Counted from the first letter of the stretch, positions 1-5,582 are shown. The stretch is 5,640 nt of DNA from Omnitrophica WOR_2 bacterium RIFCSPLOWO2_01_FULL_41_12 (GCA_001805765.1 MHGW01000021.1:3759-9398), one strand, 5' to 3'. Translations and numbers: made by a program. The notes: generated by a model from the letters alone, not told the origin.

Positions 1-2
1 TC

Positions 3-137
3 TGGTTATCCGATAAACAAATTCAACCCCACGCGCACCCGGGGATGGGTATTGAATTTTATAATATCCCCAGTTTGGCCCAGGAAAAATTACTGGGATT
101 CATTGAAAGAAATTTATCGTTTCTTTCTTCAGAATAG
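3..137 (+). CDS. C-terminal end of a PilZ-like domain protein (5' partial)
   Basis: The third forward frame is open from the window edge to a TAG at 135-137 and gives 44 residues. Its GMGIEF stretch (residues 14-19), preceded by HP and followed by an amphipathic helix ending in GFIER, matches the last strand and helix of PilZ domains, which bind cyclic di-GMP and control motility or surface polysaccharides. The RxxxR and D/NxSxxG ligand motifs would lie upstream, outside the window, so c-di-GMP binding cannot be judged. The fold call rests on this short tail only. The stop codon is the first triplet of the REP-like hairpin at 135-165, so the palindrome may have supplied the end of this gene. 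The next gene starts 37 nt downstream on the same strand. Confidence 0.55.
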   Translation, partial: WLSDKQIQPHAHPGMGIEFYNIPSLAQEKLLGFIERNLSFLSSE

Positions 138-168
138 GGACAGACCCCGAAGGGGCCTGTCCCTACTA
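135..168. repeat. REP-like palindrome between the PilZ-like and macro-Nudix genes
   Basis: Bases 135-148 (TAGGGACAGACCCC) and 152-165 (GGGGCCTGTCCCTA) form a 14-bp stem with one mismatch (144 against 157) and a 3-nt loop, GAA. No T-run follows, so it is not a classical intrinsic terminator. The stretch 152-168 matches 5567-5583 at 16 of 17 positions, so at least two copies of the family occur in this window. The hairpin contains the stop of the preceding gene and ends 9 nt before the ATG of the next, where a ribosome site would be expected. Such GC-rich interspersed palindromes are often linked to REP-associated tyrosine transposases (RAYTs); none is seen here. Confidence 0.8.
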
Positions 169-174
169 CATACA

Positions 175-1122
175 ATGAAGATTAAGGATACTGAGATTAA
201 GGTCGTGCAAGGCGATATTACGGAATTAAAAGTAGATGCCATAGTTAATGCCGCCAATAATAAGTTATTGATGGGCGGAGGGGTGGCAGGCACGATAAAA
301 AGAAAAGGCGGCAAAATAATAGAAGACCAGGCATTACAAAAAGGCCCGATAGAAATCGGCGAGGCAGTGGTTACTTCTGCAGGGAATTTACCTTCTAAAT
401 ATGTAATTCATGCTGCCACGATGGGCATGGATTTTGCCACTGATGAAGTAAAAATACGCGCCTCCTGCGCGAATACTCTAAGAGAAGCAGAAAAATTAAA
501 GATAAATTCCCTGGCCTTTCCTGCCTTAGGCTGTGGCGTAGGAGGATTTGCGCATTTAGCTGCTGCCAAGATTATGGCGCAGGAAGTATTCCGGCATTTA
601 AAAGAAGGTAAATCTAATTTAAAAGAGATAATTTTCTGTTTATATGATCAAGAGGCATATGAAATTTTTCATAAAGGTGTGATCGGCTACCTGGAATACA
701 TGGCCCAGAAACTGCAAAACGGCCCTTTTACCACCGTAGATGCTATTATAGAGATAGATGGAGGGATTGTATTAATTGAAAGAAGCAACCCGCCTTTTGG
801 CTGGGCGCTACCCGGTGGTTTTGTGGATTATGGCGAGAGTTTAGAGGAGGCAGTAAAAAGAGAGATGAAGGAAGAAACAGGTTTAGATATATCCGGGTTA
901 AAGCAATTCCATACTTATTCTGAACCGGGCAGAGACCCGCGCTTCCAGACCATTGCTACTGTATTTATTGCTAAAGGAAAAGGTAAGCCTCAGGCAGGAG
1001 ATGACGCCCAGGGCCTAAAGATAATAAAATTAAGCGAGATAGAAAAAGTAGATTTTGCCTTTGACCACAAAAATATCCTTCAGGATTACGTAAAATACAA
1101 ACAGGGACAAAACCCTTTCTAA
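175..1122 (+). CDS. Macro domain + Nudix hydrolase fusion (ADP-ribose processing)
   Basis: A 315-residue two-domain protein. Residues 1-170 are a macro domain of the COG2110 type: GDIT at 13-16, DAIVNAANN at 21-29, the glycine loop GGGVAG at 34-39 and [11 protein letters not shown] at 115-125. Residues about 186-305 are a Nudix domain with a complete Nudix box at 215-237 (G215, E221, R229-E230, E233-E234, G236), and the sequence around it resembles ADP-ribose pyrophosphatases of COG1051. Macro domains bind or release ADP-ribose (for example from O-acetyl-ADP-ribose); ADPR-type Nudix enzymes cleave it to AMP and ribose 5-phosphate. The fusion would therefore couple two consecutive cytoplasmic steps (inference). 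The ATG at 175 fits the start of the macro domain. The same frame is open back to a TTG at 52, but that stretch overlaps the PilZ-like end and the palindrome in another frame. No Shine-Dalgarno sequence is visible. Confidence 0.9.
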   Translation: MKIKDTEIKVVQGDITELKVDAIVNAANNKLLMGGGVAGTIKRKGGKIIEDQALQKGPIEIGEAVVTSAGNLPSKYVIHAATMGMDFATDEVKIRASCANTLREAEKLKINSLAFPALGCGVGGFAHLAAAKIMAQEVFRHLKEGKSNLKEIIFCLYDQEAYEIFHKGVIGYLEYMAQKLQNGPFTTVDAIIEIDGGIVLIERSNPPFGWALPGGFVDYGESLEEAVKREMKEETGLDISGLKQFHTYSEPGRDPRFQTIATVFIAKGKGKPQAGDDAQGLKIIKLSEIEKVDFAFDHKNILQDYVKYKQGQNPF

Positions 1123-1208
1123 TTACCCTTCCCGCAGTTGTTTCTCCGCATCCACGATATCCCTATTGATCACCCGGATAGTTTCTCTGATTTTTTCTCT
1201 TAAAATAT
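1123..1208 (-). pseudogene. Detached 3' end of the Ski2-like helicase gene (left direct repeat)
   Basis: Read on the minus strand, this stretch encodes ILREKIRETIRVINRDIVDA followed by EKQLREG and a TAA stop. That is the last 27-28 residues of the helicase at 2519-4396, with only K to R and V to I changes. It aligns without gaps to 2519-2604 with eight differences in 86 bases and loses all similarity at 1209. There is no start codon or upstream coding sequence, so it is a remnant. Its stop abuts the stop of the macro-Nudix gene (1120-1122), which suggests that the helicase gene once ended here, convergent with macro-Nudix and with no gap between them. Confidence 0.92.
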
Positions 1209-1211
1209 TTC

Positions 1212-1240
1212 TTGACAGATTAAATTTTATAGGTTATACT
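1212..1240 (+). promoter_or_regulatory. Sigma-70 promoter of the toxin-antitoxin-like operon
   Basis: TTGACA at 1212-1217 (exact -35 consensus) and TATACT at 1235-1240 (five of six to the -10 consensus) are separated by exactly 17 bp. Transcription should begin near 1247, giving a leader of about 30 nt before the ATG at 1277. This is the strongest promoter in the window, and it lies wholly inside the cassette. Confidence 0.85.
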
Positions 1241-1254
1241 CTATATTGAGTATA
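1235..1254. promoter_or_regulatory. Probable operator: inverted repeat over the -10 box and start site
   Basis: TATACTC (1235-1241) and GAGTATA (1248-1254) form a perfect 7-bp inverted repeat around a 6-bp spacer. The left arm contains the whole -10 box and the spacer covers the predicted transcription start, so a bound dimer would block RNA polymerase. Palindromes of this size and position are typical operators of autoregulating XRE antitoxins such as HigA. The obvious candidate ligand is the helix-turn-helix protein encoded at 1996-2502 (inference). Confidence 0.7.
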
Positions 1255-1276
1255 GTTTAAAATCTATAAGATAAAT

Positions 1277-1999
1277 ATGGAAGAAGCAAGATTGAAGCTC
1301 AAAGAGGCACAGAAAATTTTTTTAAAGGTATTTGCAAAACATCCGGGAAATTTTGCGCTTAGCGGTGGCACAGCCCTTGAATTTTACTATTTACACCATA
1401 GAAATTCTTTAGATTTAGATTTCTTTTCGCCTGCTTATAATTTTGCCCAGATAAATACTATAATTTCAGAGTTTAGAAAAAGTATTAAATGTTCTATTAA
1501 ATTGGAAAACGAATTTATTTTAGCAAACTGGGCAAAGGTGCGTTTCTACAATGTAACATTGAAAGGTCTCAAAAGGCCGTTGAAGCTCGATTTCGTAGAA
1601 GATGTGATTTTTACCAGGCCCAAGATAAAAAAATTTAATGAGGTTCCTGTATATAGCGTAGATAATATATATCTACAGAAGATATTAGCAATTATAGGCA
1701 CTCAAACTAGAGAAGATGAAGTGGGTAGGCAGTTTACAGTAGGAAGGCAGGAAGCACGCGATGCGTTTGATATTTATATGCTTTCCAAGAAGATAAAGCC
1801 ATTGCATCTATTCTTAAAAAGCTCATCCAGTCAGATACAGAGGGGGATGATTCACTGGTACCGGACATTTTCTCGACAGGACCTTAAATTGGGGCTTTTG
1901 GATTTGGATATCTATATAGATAAATTTGATAGCCGGGAAATGATTAGATATTTAGAAGACCAGATAGAGAAATTTACTGAGGAAGTGGCAGAAAAATGA
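1277..1999 (+). CDS. AbiEii/AbiGii-family nucleotidyltransferase, putative toxin
   Basis: A 240-residue protein of the nucleotidyltransferase-fold toxin family (COG2253), which includes AbiEii of the AbiE phage-abortive system and the mycobacterial MenT toxins that add nucleotides to tRNA. The key signatures are present: LSGGTAL at 28-34, HR at 41-42, the metal-binding pair D46 and D48 in LDLDFF, the conserved lysine K135 in IYLQKILAI, and RDAFDIYML at 161-169 with the motif IV aspartate at D162 or D165. All catalytic positions are therefore intact and an active enzyme is expected. At 240 residues it is somewhat shorter than many AbiEii proteins (around 300), the reduction lying at the C-terminus. 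The start follows a promoter-operator directly; the ribosome site is weak. The gene overlaps the next one by 4 bp (ATGA), so the two are translationally coupled. Target and antiphage role are inference; a housekeeping transferase is less likely. Confidence 0.88.
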   Translation: MEEARLKLKEAQKIFLKVFAKHPGNFALSGGTALEFYYLHHRNSLDLDFFSPAYNFAQINTIISEFRKSIKCSIKLENEFILANWAKVRFYNVTLKGLKRPLKLDFVEDVIFTRPKIKKFNEVPVYSVDNIYLQKILAIIGTQTREDEVGRQFTVGRQEARDAFDIYMLSKKIKPLHLFLKSSSSQIQRGMIHWYRTFSRQDLKLGLLDLDIYIDKFDSREMIRYLEDQIEKFTEEVAEK

Positions 2000-2502
2000 A
2001 ACAGGTTCTGGCTAAATATTTTTGGGGTTTTAATGCAAAGGCACTAAAAGAAACGGAAAAGATACTTAAGGACCCGCAACATCCTAGATTTATTGAGCGT
2101 TTAGTCACGATTCTTTCCCGTTGCGATAAGCCCAAAGAGCTGTTTTCTTTTATTTCTAAAGATGAATTTGTGGAAGTCTGGCCAAAAACAAAAAATTACT
2201 GGAGAAAAATTGCTTTAGAATCGGATTTCAGGGATTGGTGGCAGACTATTTATGAACGACTAATGCAGAAATATAAACCGCTAAAAAAACCCAAAGGCAA
2301 ACCACCAGCTTCATTTTTAAAAATAGGCAGGATGATTAAGCAGGAGAGGATTAAGAAAGGGCTTACTCAGAGTGGATTAGCCTTAAGGGTGGGCATGCGG
2401 CAGCCGGATATTTCTAAGATTGAAGAAGGAAAGAAGAATATTACCTTGCAAACTTTGGATTCTCTATGTAAAATCTTGGAGATTAAAAATATAGAGTTAT
2501 GA
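1996..2502 (+). CDS. XRE-type helix-turn-helix protein, putative antitoxin and autorepressor
   Basis: A 168-residue cytoplasmic DNA-binding protein. Residues about 109-165 form a classic HTH_3/XRE domain: IGRMIKQERIKKGLTQSGLA, then the recognition helix around RQPDISKIEEG (135-145) and a final LxxLxxICxxL-like helix. Residues 1-95 form a separate domain rich in aromatic residues (YFW at 8-10, W62, W69, W81, W82) that I do not recognise firmly; its KYFW start is reminiscent of the DUF6922-type domains found before XRE domains, but this is weak. A basic KKPKGK linker (about 97-102) joins the two. The gene overlaps the toxin gene by ATGA, and a palindrome sits on the operon promoter, so it probably neutralises the upstream transferase and represses the operon. 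The toxin-first order matches HigBA rather than AbiE. It converges with the helicase gene across a 16-bp gap. Confidence 0.85.
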   Translation: MKQVLAKYFWGFNAKALKETEKILKDPQHPRFIERLVTILSRCDKPKELFSFISKDEFVEVWPKTKNYWRKIALESDFRDWWQTIYERLMQKYKPLKKPKGKPPASFLKIGRMIKQERIKKGLTQSGLALRVGMRQPDISKIEEGKKNITLQTLDSLCKILEIKNIEL

Positions 2503-2518
2503 TTCTAAAAACCAGAAT

Positions 2519-2604
2519 CTATCCTTCCCGTAGTTGTTTCTCCGCATCCACGACATCTCTATTGATTACCCGGATAGTTTCTTTGATTTTTTCTCTTAAG
2601 ATAT
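2519..2604. repeat. Right copy of the 86-bp direct repeat (3' end of the helicase gene)
   Basis: This copy is the in-place 3' end of the helicase gene and aligns ungapped with 1123-1208. The eight differences are all transitions: six fall at wobble positions (including TAG against TAA at the stop) and two cause K/R and V/I. Similarity begins at the stop codon and ends at 2604, which defines the junctions of the cassette between the repeats. Confidence 0.92.
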
Positions 2605-4396
2605 GTGATGATACCCGGGCATCTTTGATTTCTCTTAAAACCTGCACACTCATCCTGAAATAGCGCACCACTTCGCCTTCATCCGTATCAGTGAATTGTA
2701 AGGTTTTGGCAAAATTTGTTCCTCGCAGCCAGGCCTCTACGCCGTTACTTAAGTGAAAATAGGCAGGTTTGCTAAAAGGATAAATTTTATATCTTTGCTC
2801 TTTGTGTTTAATCCGAGCATATATTTCTTCGCAGAGAGTTCTTATCTTGCGGCTATTCTTGGAAATACTGGGTGGGCGCTGATTTTTTCGGGGTTCAAAA
2901 ACCGCGGCGCAGGACAAGACCCCTAAGCCAAATTCATCCAGTTGCTCCAGGATTTTTTCCGCATAAAGTTCAGAGAGGATTAACTCGTAACCATAAATGG
3001 CCTTGGCAAACTCTCCTTTTTCCGTTAAAGAACCTTTATAGATGTAACCGAATTCTTTTAAGAGTTTTAGTTTTGCCTCAATTAATCTTAAGGCCTCTTT
3101 TTGCTGGTGCTTTCGGCCCTGAAAATGATGCAGTGATAACGGATAAATCTTAAAGAGTTCGTCCTGGTATTTTTCATAGAGGTTTAGAATTGTAGCATAG
3201 GAGTTATTCAGCTGGCTTCTCACCTCTTCAGGCCGGCCATAGATAATGCGTTTTACCTCATCCGGATGGATGCGGTTGAAATTTATGCGGCAGTAGACAA
3301 AGCCTTCTAAATCTTTGCCGCGCCTTCCGGCGCGTCCGGCCATTTGATAAAAATCCCGCGTTTTGAGATTTCTTACATAGCGTCCATAAAATTTTCTCAA
3401 TTCGTCAAAGATAACTGTCTTGGCCGGCATATTTATACCTAAGGCAAAGGTTTCCGTAGTAAAGATGACCTTAAGCAGCCGGGAGGTGAATAATCTCTCT
3501 ATTACTTCTTTTAAGGTGGGCAGCATTCCGGCGTGATGATAGGCAATGCCTTTCTGGATGAGATGATATAGGCCCTGCGCAGTTTTTTCGCCCTGTAAAT
3601 CGTAGCGTTCTAGTAGAGAATTATACTGAGATATAATTTGTGTTTTTTCTTCAGGGTTTAAGAAATCATAACTATACAGCTCAAAGGCCAAATCTTCAGC
3701 CCGCCTGCGGCCAAAGACAAAATATATGCAGGGAAGGCCTTGTTTTTGGCGGATATAATTTATCAGGGTGCCTAATTTATTCGTCCGGCTAAAACCCCCT
3801 CTTTTTAATTTACCCAAATTATCGATAATTTCATTATTGTTTTGAAAAAGGAAATGCAGGGGCACCGGCCTTTTTTCTTCCATCACTACCTTGACCGGTT
3901 TCTGATGTATGGATTCAATCCAGGCGGCAAATTCCTTTATATTAGGTATGGTGGCAGAGAGGCCGAGGATATTCAAATGCGGAGGGAGGAATATCAGGGA
4001 TTCTTCCCAGACTGTGCCGCGCTCAGGATTATCTATATAGTGGATTTCATCAAAGATAATCCAGGAATATTTCTTTAAACTCTGCGGCTCATCCAGGATT
4101 TTATTGCGGAAAATCTCGGTAGTCATAATTAAAACCGGCGCCTCCTGATTTATGGACACATCACCGGTTAATATACCGATATCCTCTTTGAACTGACCCT
4201 GGAAGTCGCGGAACTTCTGGTTGGAGAGCGCCTTGAGCGGAGCGGTATAGATTACGCCTAATTTATTCTGGATAGAATTGCTGATAATATGTTCAGCAAT
4301 AGCGGTTTTTCCGCTGCCTGTGGGAGCAGAGACAATTACCGAATACCCCTGATTGATATAGTCAATCGCCTCTTGTTGAAAACGGTCATAAATCAT
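2519..4396 (-). CDS. Ski2/Mtr4-like superfamily 2 DEAD/DEAH-box RNA helicase, compact form
   Basis: A 625-residue ATP-dependent helicase of the Ski2/Mtr4/HelY type (COG4581), probably unwinding RNA in the cytoplasm. Seen in order: Walker A APTGSGKT at 24-31, motif Ia TAPLKALSNQ at 51-60, TGDV at 77-80, motif II DEIH at 116-119 in the Ski2-typical context DEIHYxDxxERGxVWEE, motif III SAT at 147-149, AYHHAGM at 285-291, TTETFALGINMP at 313-324, and motif VI QMAGRAGRRG at 351-360. Residues from about 545 (GVEAWLRGTNFAK, EGEVVRYFRM) look like the end of a DSHCT domain. It is shorter than Mtr4 or actinobacterial HelY (about 900-1000 residues); the large arch insertion is not evident. The ATG at 4396 lies 6 nt after a TATAAT box. 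The last 28 codons are duplicated at 1123-1208, so this 3' end was probably replaced on cassette entry. Confidence 0.92.
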   Translation of the reverse strand: MIYDRFQQEAIDYINQGYSVIVSAPTGSGKTAIAEHIISNSIQNKLGVIYTAPLKALSNQKFRDFQGQFKEDIGILTGDVSINQEAPVLIMTTEIFRNKILDEPQSLKKYSWIIFDEIHYIDNPERGTVWEESLIFLPPHLNILGLSATIPNIKEFAAWIESIHQKPVKVVMEEKRPVPLHFLFQNNNEIIDNLGKLKRGGFSRTNKLGTLINYIRQKQGLPCIYFVFGRRRAEDLAFELYSYDFLNPEEKTQIISQYNSLLERYDLQGEKTAQGLYHLIQKGIAYHHAGMLPTLKEVIERLFTSRLLKVIFTTETFALGINMPAKTVIFDELRKFYGRYVRNLKTRDFYQMAGRAGRRGKDLEGFVYCRINFNRIHPDEVKRIIYGRPEEVRSQLNNSYATILNLYEKYQDELFKIYPLSLHHFQGRKHQQKEALRLIEAKLKLLKEFGYIYKGSLTEKGEFAKAIYGYELILSELYAEKILEQLDEFGLGVLSCAAVFEPRKNQRPPSISKNSRKIRTLCEEIYARIKHKEQRYKIYPFSKPAYFHLSNGVEAWLRGTNFAKTLQFTDTDEGEVVRYFRMSVQVLREIKDARVSSHILREKIKETIRVINRDVVDAEKQLREG

Positions 4397-4402
4397 AGCG
4401 CT

Positions 4403-4431
4403 ATTATAATCTAAAATTGTTGATTTATCTA
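4403..4431 (-). promoter_or_regulatory. Promoter of the helicase gene, probably giving a leaderless transcript
   Basis: On the minus strand a perfect -10 box TATAAT (4408-4403) lies only 6 nt before the ATG at 4396. A weak -35, TAGATA (4431-4426, four of six), stands 17 bp upstream of it. The predicted start of transcription coincides with the A of the ATG, and no Shine-Dalgarno sequence is present, so leaderless translation is likely. Confidence 0.6.
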
Positions 4432-4448
4432 ATAAAAAGAGATATTAT
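4420..4448 (+). promoter_or_regulatory. Promoter of the DUF3786-nuclease operon, probably leaderless
   Basis: TTGATT (4420-4425, four of six) and TATTAT (4443-4448, five of six) are 17 bp apart, and the ATG at 4455 follows 6 nt after the -10 box. An overlapping TATAAT at 4446-4451 would place the start of transcription inside the start codon, so the first choice is preferred. There is no good Shine-Dalgarno sequence. The -35 boxes of this and the divergent helicase promoter lie side by side, so the two promoters may compete. Confidence 0.5.
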
Positions 4449-4454
4449 AATACT

Positions 4455-5006
4455 ATGAGTTATGATACGGCCATCAATAAAGCCTGGGAGAGCATCATTG
4501 AGTTAAGCCCGGATGAAATAATCTCGGTAAAATTCTTAGGAGACGAGTATACGGTAAATCCTAAGGATACAAAGGTGATGTCTTTATCCTGTAATGTTGC
4601 GGCCCGGGACTTTATGGCCATTTTAATTCTACATTATCTTATTCAGAAGCTAAAAGGCCTAAAAGAGTTGACCGGGGAGTGGGTTTCTTTTAAGGAGTTA
4701 CCCACCGGAGAAAATTATTATCCTTCGTTTAAAACCAGGGCCATTGAGCCGATCATCAGAAAATATGGCCATCATACAGAAGGCATATTGGAGGCATTAG
4801 GCCGGTTACCGGCTAAAAAAATTAATCAGGGCGATATCGGTATTGTTATAGAAGCATTTACCGGAGTCCCGGTGCTGATTACGCTTTGGCGGCCGGACGA
4901 TGAATTTGGTCCGGAAGCAAATATGCTGTTTGATAAAAGTATCAGCGAAATATTTTGCACTGAGGATGTGGTGGTCTTGGCAGGGATTGTGGCCAGCCAG
5001 TTATGA
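4455..5006 (+). CDS. DUF3786 domain protein
   Basis: A 183-residue soluble protein without signal peptide or membrane segment. It matches the general pattern of DUF3786: a central RDFMAILILHYL helix (about 51-62), EWVSFKELPTGENYYPSF (about 75-92), and the hallmark near the C-terminus, PVLITLWRPDDEFGPEANMLFD (about 138-159), followed by the CTEDVVVL segment. This family is known mainly from anaerobic bacteria and archaea and has no established function; I do not assign one. There is no CxxC metal-binding pair. The gene opens a two-gene operon behind a probable leaderless promoter, shares a divergent 58-bp upstream region with the helicase, and overlaps the nuclease gene by ATGA, so the two should be made together although one product is cytoplasmic and the other exported. 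Confidence 0.75.
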   Translation: MSYDTAINKAWESIIELSPDEIISVKFLGDEYTVNPKDTKVMSLSCNVAARDFMAILILHYLIQKLKGLKELTGEWVSFKELPTGENYYPSFKTRAIEPIIRKYGHHTEGILEALGRLPAKKINQGDIGIVIEAFTGVPVLITLWRPDDEFGPEANMLFDKSISEIFCTEDVVVLAGIVASQL

Positions 5007-5518
5007 GAAAAAGAATTCTTTTAGTAATTATTTTATTATCAACAATTAATCTTGCCTTTGGCGCCAGTTTTCCTTTTGGCCGGTCTTACAATTATACCGA
5101 TATTTCTGTAAAAAGAGCAGTTGATGGCGATACAATACAACTGGAAAATGGCGAAAGGGTGCGTTTGATCGGCATAGATACGCCGGAGATGCACGAGTCA
5201 GATAAATTATACCGGGATAGCCAGAGGACGCAACAAGATATACAGGACATCAAAGCAATGGGCAGGCGCGCCTATGAATTTACCAAAGCCCTGGCAGAAG
5301 GTAAACGGGTAAGTTTAGAATTTGATCTAGAGAAACATGATAGATATGGCCGGCTCCTGGCTTATGTTTATCTCAAAGACGGAACATTCGTTAATGCGGA
5401 AATTGTAAAGCAAGGGTATGCCTCTTTGATGACTTTTCCGCCCAATGTGAAATACGCGGATTTATTTTTAAAATTATATCAGGAAGCACGAGAGCATCGC
5501 CGGGGATTATGGAAATAG
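5003..5518 (+). CDS. Secreted thermonuclease (SNase-like, TNase domain)
   Basis: A 171-residue calcium-dependent nuclease of the staphylococcal nuclease family. Residues 1-20 are a signal peptide (MRKR, then a hydrophobic core, with AFG-A as a likely cleavage site); there is no lipobox cysteine, so it should be released rather than lipid-anchored. Counterparts of the active-site residues are all present: D43 in DGDT (41-44) for Ca2+, R54, D59 and E62 in RLIGIDTPE (54-62), and R117 in DRYGR (113-117), matching D21, R35, D40, E43 and R87 of the staphylococcal enzyme. The AxxxVKQGYA and HRRGLW motifs at the C-terminus are also typical. An acidic or polar insertion (about 63-85) after the DTPE motif is common in bacterial TNases. 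It starts within the stop of the DUF3786 gene (ATGA), with no separate ribosome site. Likely role: degradation of extracellular or periplasmic nucleic acid. Confidence 0.93.
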   Translation: MRKRILLVIILLSTINLAFGASFPFGRSYNYTDISVKRAVDGDTIQLENGERVRLIGIDTPEMHESDKLYRDSQRTQQDIQDIKAMGRRAYEFTKALAEGKRVSLEFDLEKHDRYGRLLAYVYLKDGTFVNAEIVKQGYASLMTFPPNVKYADLFLKLYQEAREHRRGLWK

Positions 5519-5524
5519 CATTGC

Positions 5525-5582
5525 AGTAGGGACTGTCCCCGCAGAAATTGCTAGGAATGGATTTAAGGGGACTGTCCCTACT
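5525..5582. repeat. REP-like inverted repeat downstream of the nuclease gene
   Basis: The arms 5525-5540 (AGTAGGGACTGTCCCC) and 5567-5582 (GGGGACTGTCCCTACT) are inverted copies with 15 of 16 positions matching, around a 26-nt centre. Each arm is itself a small palindrome (GGGAC-T-GTCCC), so the unit looks like two REP sequences in inverted orientation (a REPIN-like arrangement). The right arm shares 16 of 17 bases with the palindrome at 152-168. No T-run follows, so termination is not evident. Confidence 0.8.

Larger units (their letters stand above)
1209..2518. mobile_element. Toxin-antitoxin-like cassette inserted at the helicase 3' end
   Basis: This 1310-bp segment lies between two direct copies of the helicase 3' end (1123-1208 and 2519-2604). 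It contains only an AbiEii-like nucleotidyltransferase gene, an XRE-type regulator gene and their promoter, whose -35 box begins 4 bp inside the left junction. Duplication of a gene's 3' end around a cassette is what integrative elements leave when they integrate there and restore the gene with their own copy. No integrase, transposase or terminal inverted repeat was found, so homologous or illegitimate exchange is equally possible. The segment reads more AT-rich than the flanking genes by eye. Confidence 0.6.

Noticed and set aside
52..174. An N-terminal extension of the macro-Nudix protein from a TTG at 52
   Set aside because: This stretch runs in another frame through the PilZ-like coding end and the REP-like hairpin, lacks any domain similarity, and the macro fold begins properly at the ATG at 175.
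129..314. A minus-strand reading frame of 61 codons
   Set aside because: It lies opposite the hairpin and the conserved macro domain motifs; its composition is that of an antisense shadow.
1209..2518. Terminal inverted repeats or a short target duplication of a transposon at the cassette ends
   Set aside because: Comparison of the left end (from 1209) with the reverse complement of the right end (to 2518) shows no matching termini, and no transposase gene is present.
2501..2519. A possible bidirectional terminator (GATTCT, 7-nt loop, AGAATC) between the convergent genes
   Set aside because: The stem has only six mostly A-T pairs and no T-run follows on either strand, so termination is not supported, although the place would suit it.
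2872..3153. A plus-strand reading frame of 93 codons inside the helicase gene
   Set aside because: It is antisense to conserved helicase sequence and has no ribosome site or recognisable domain.
3842..4078. A plus-strand reading frame of 78 codons inside the helicase gene
   Set aside because: It is antisense to the DEIH-SAT region of the helicase and has no support of its own.
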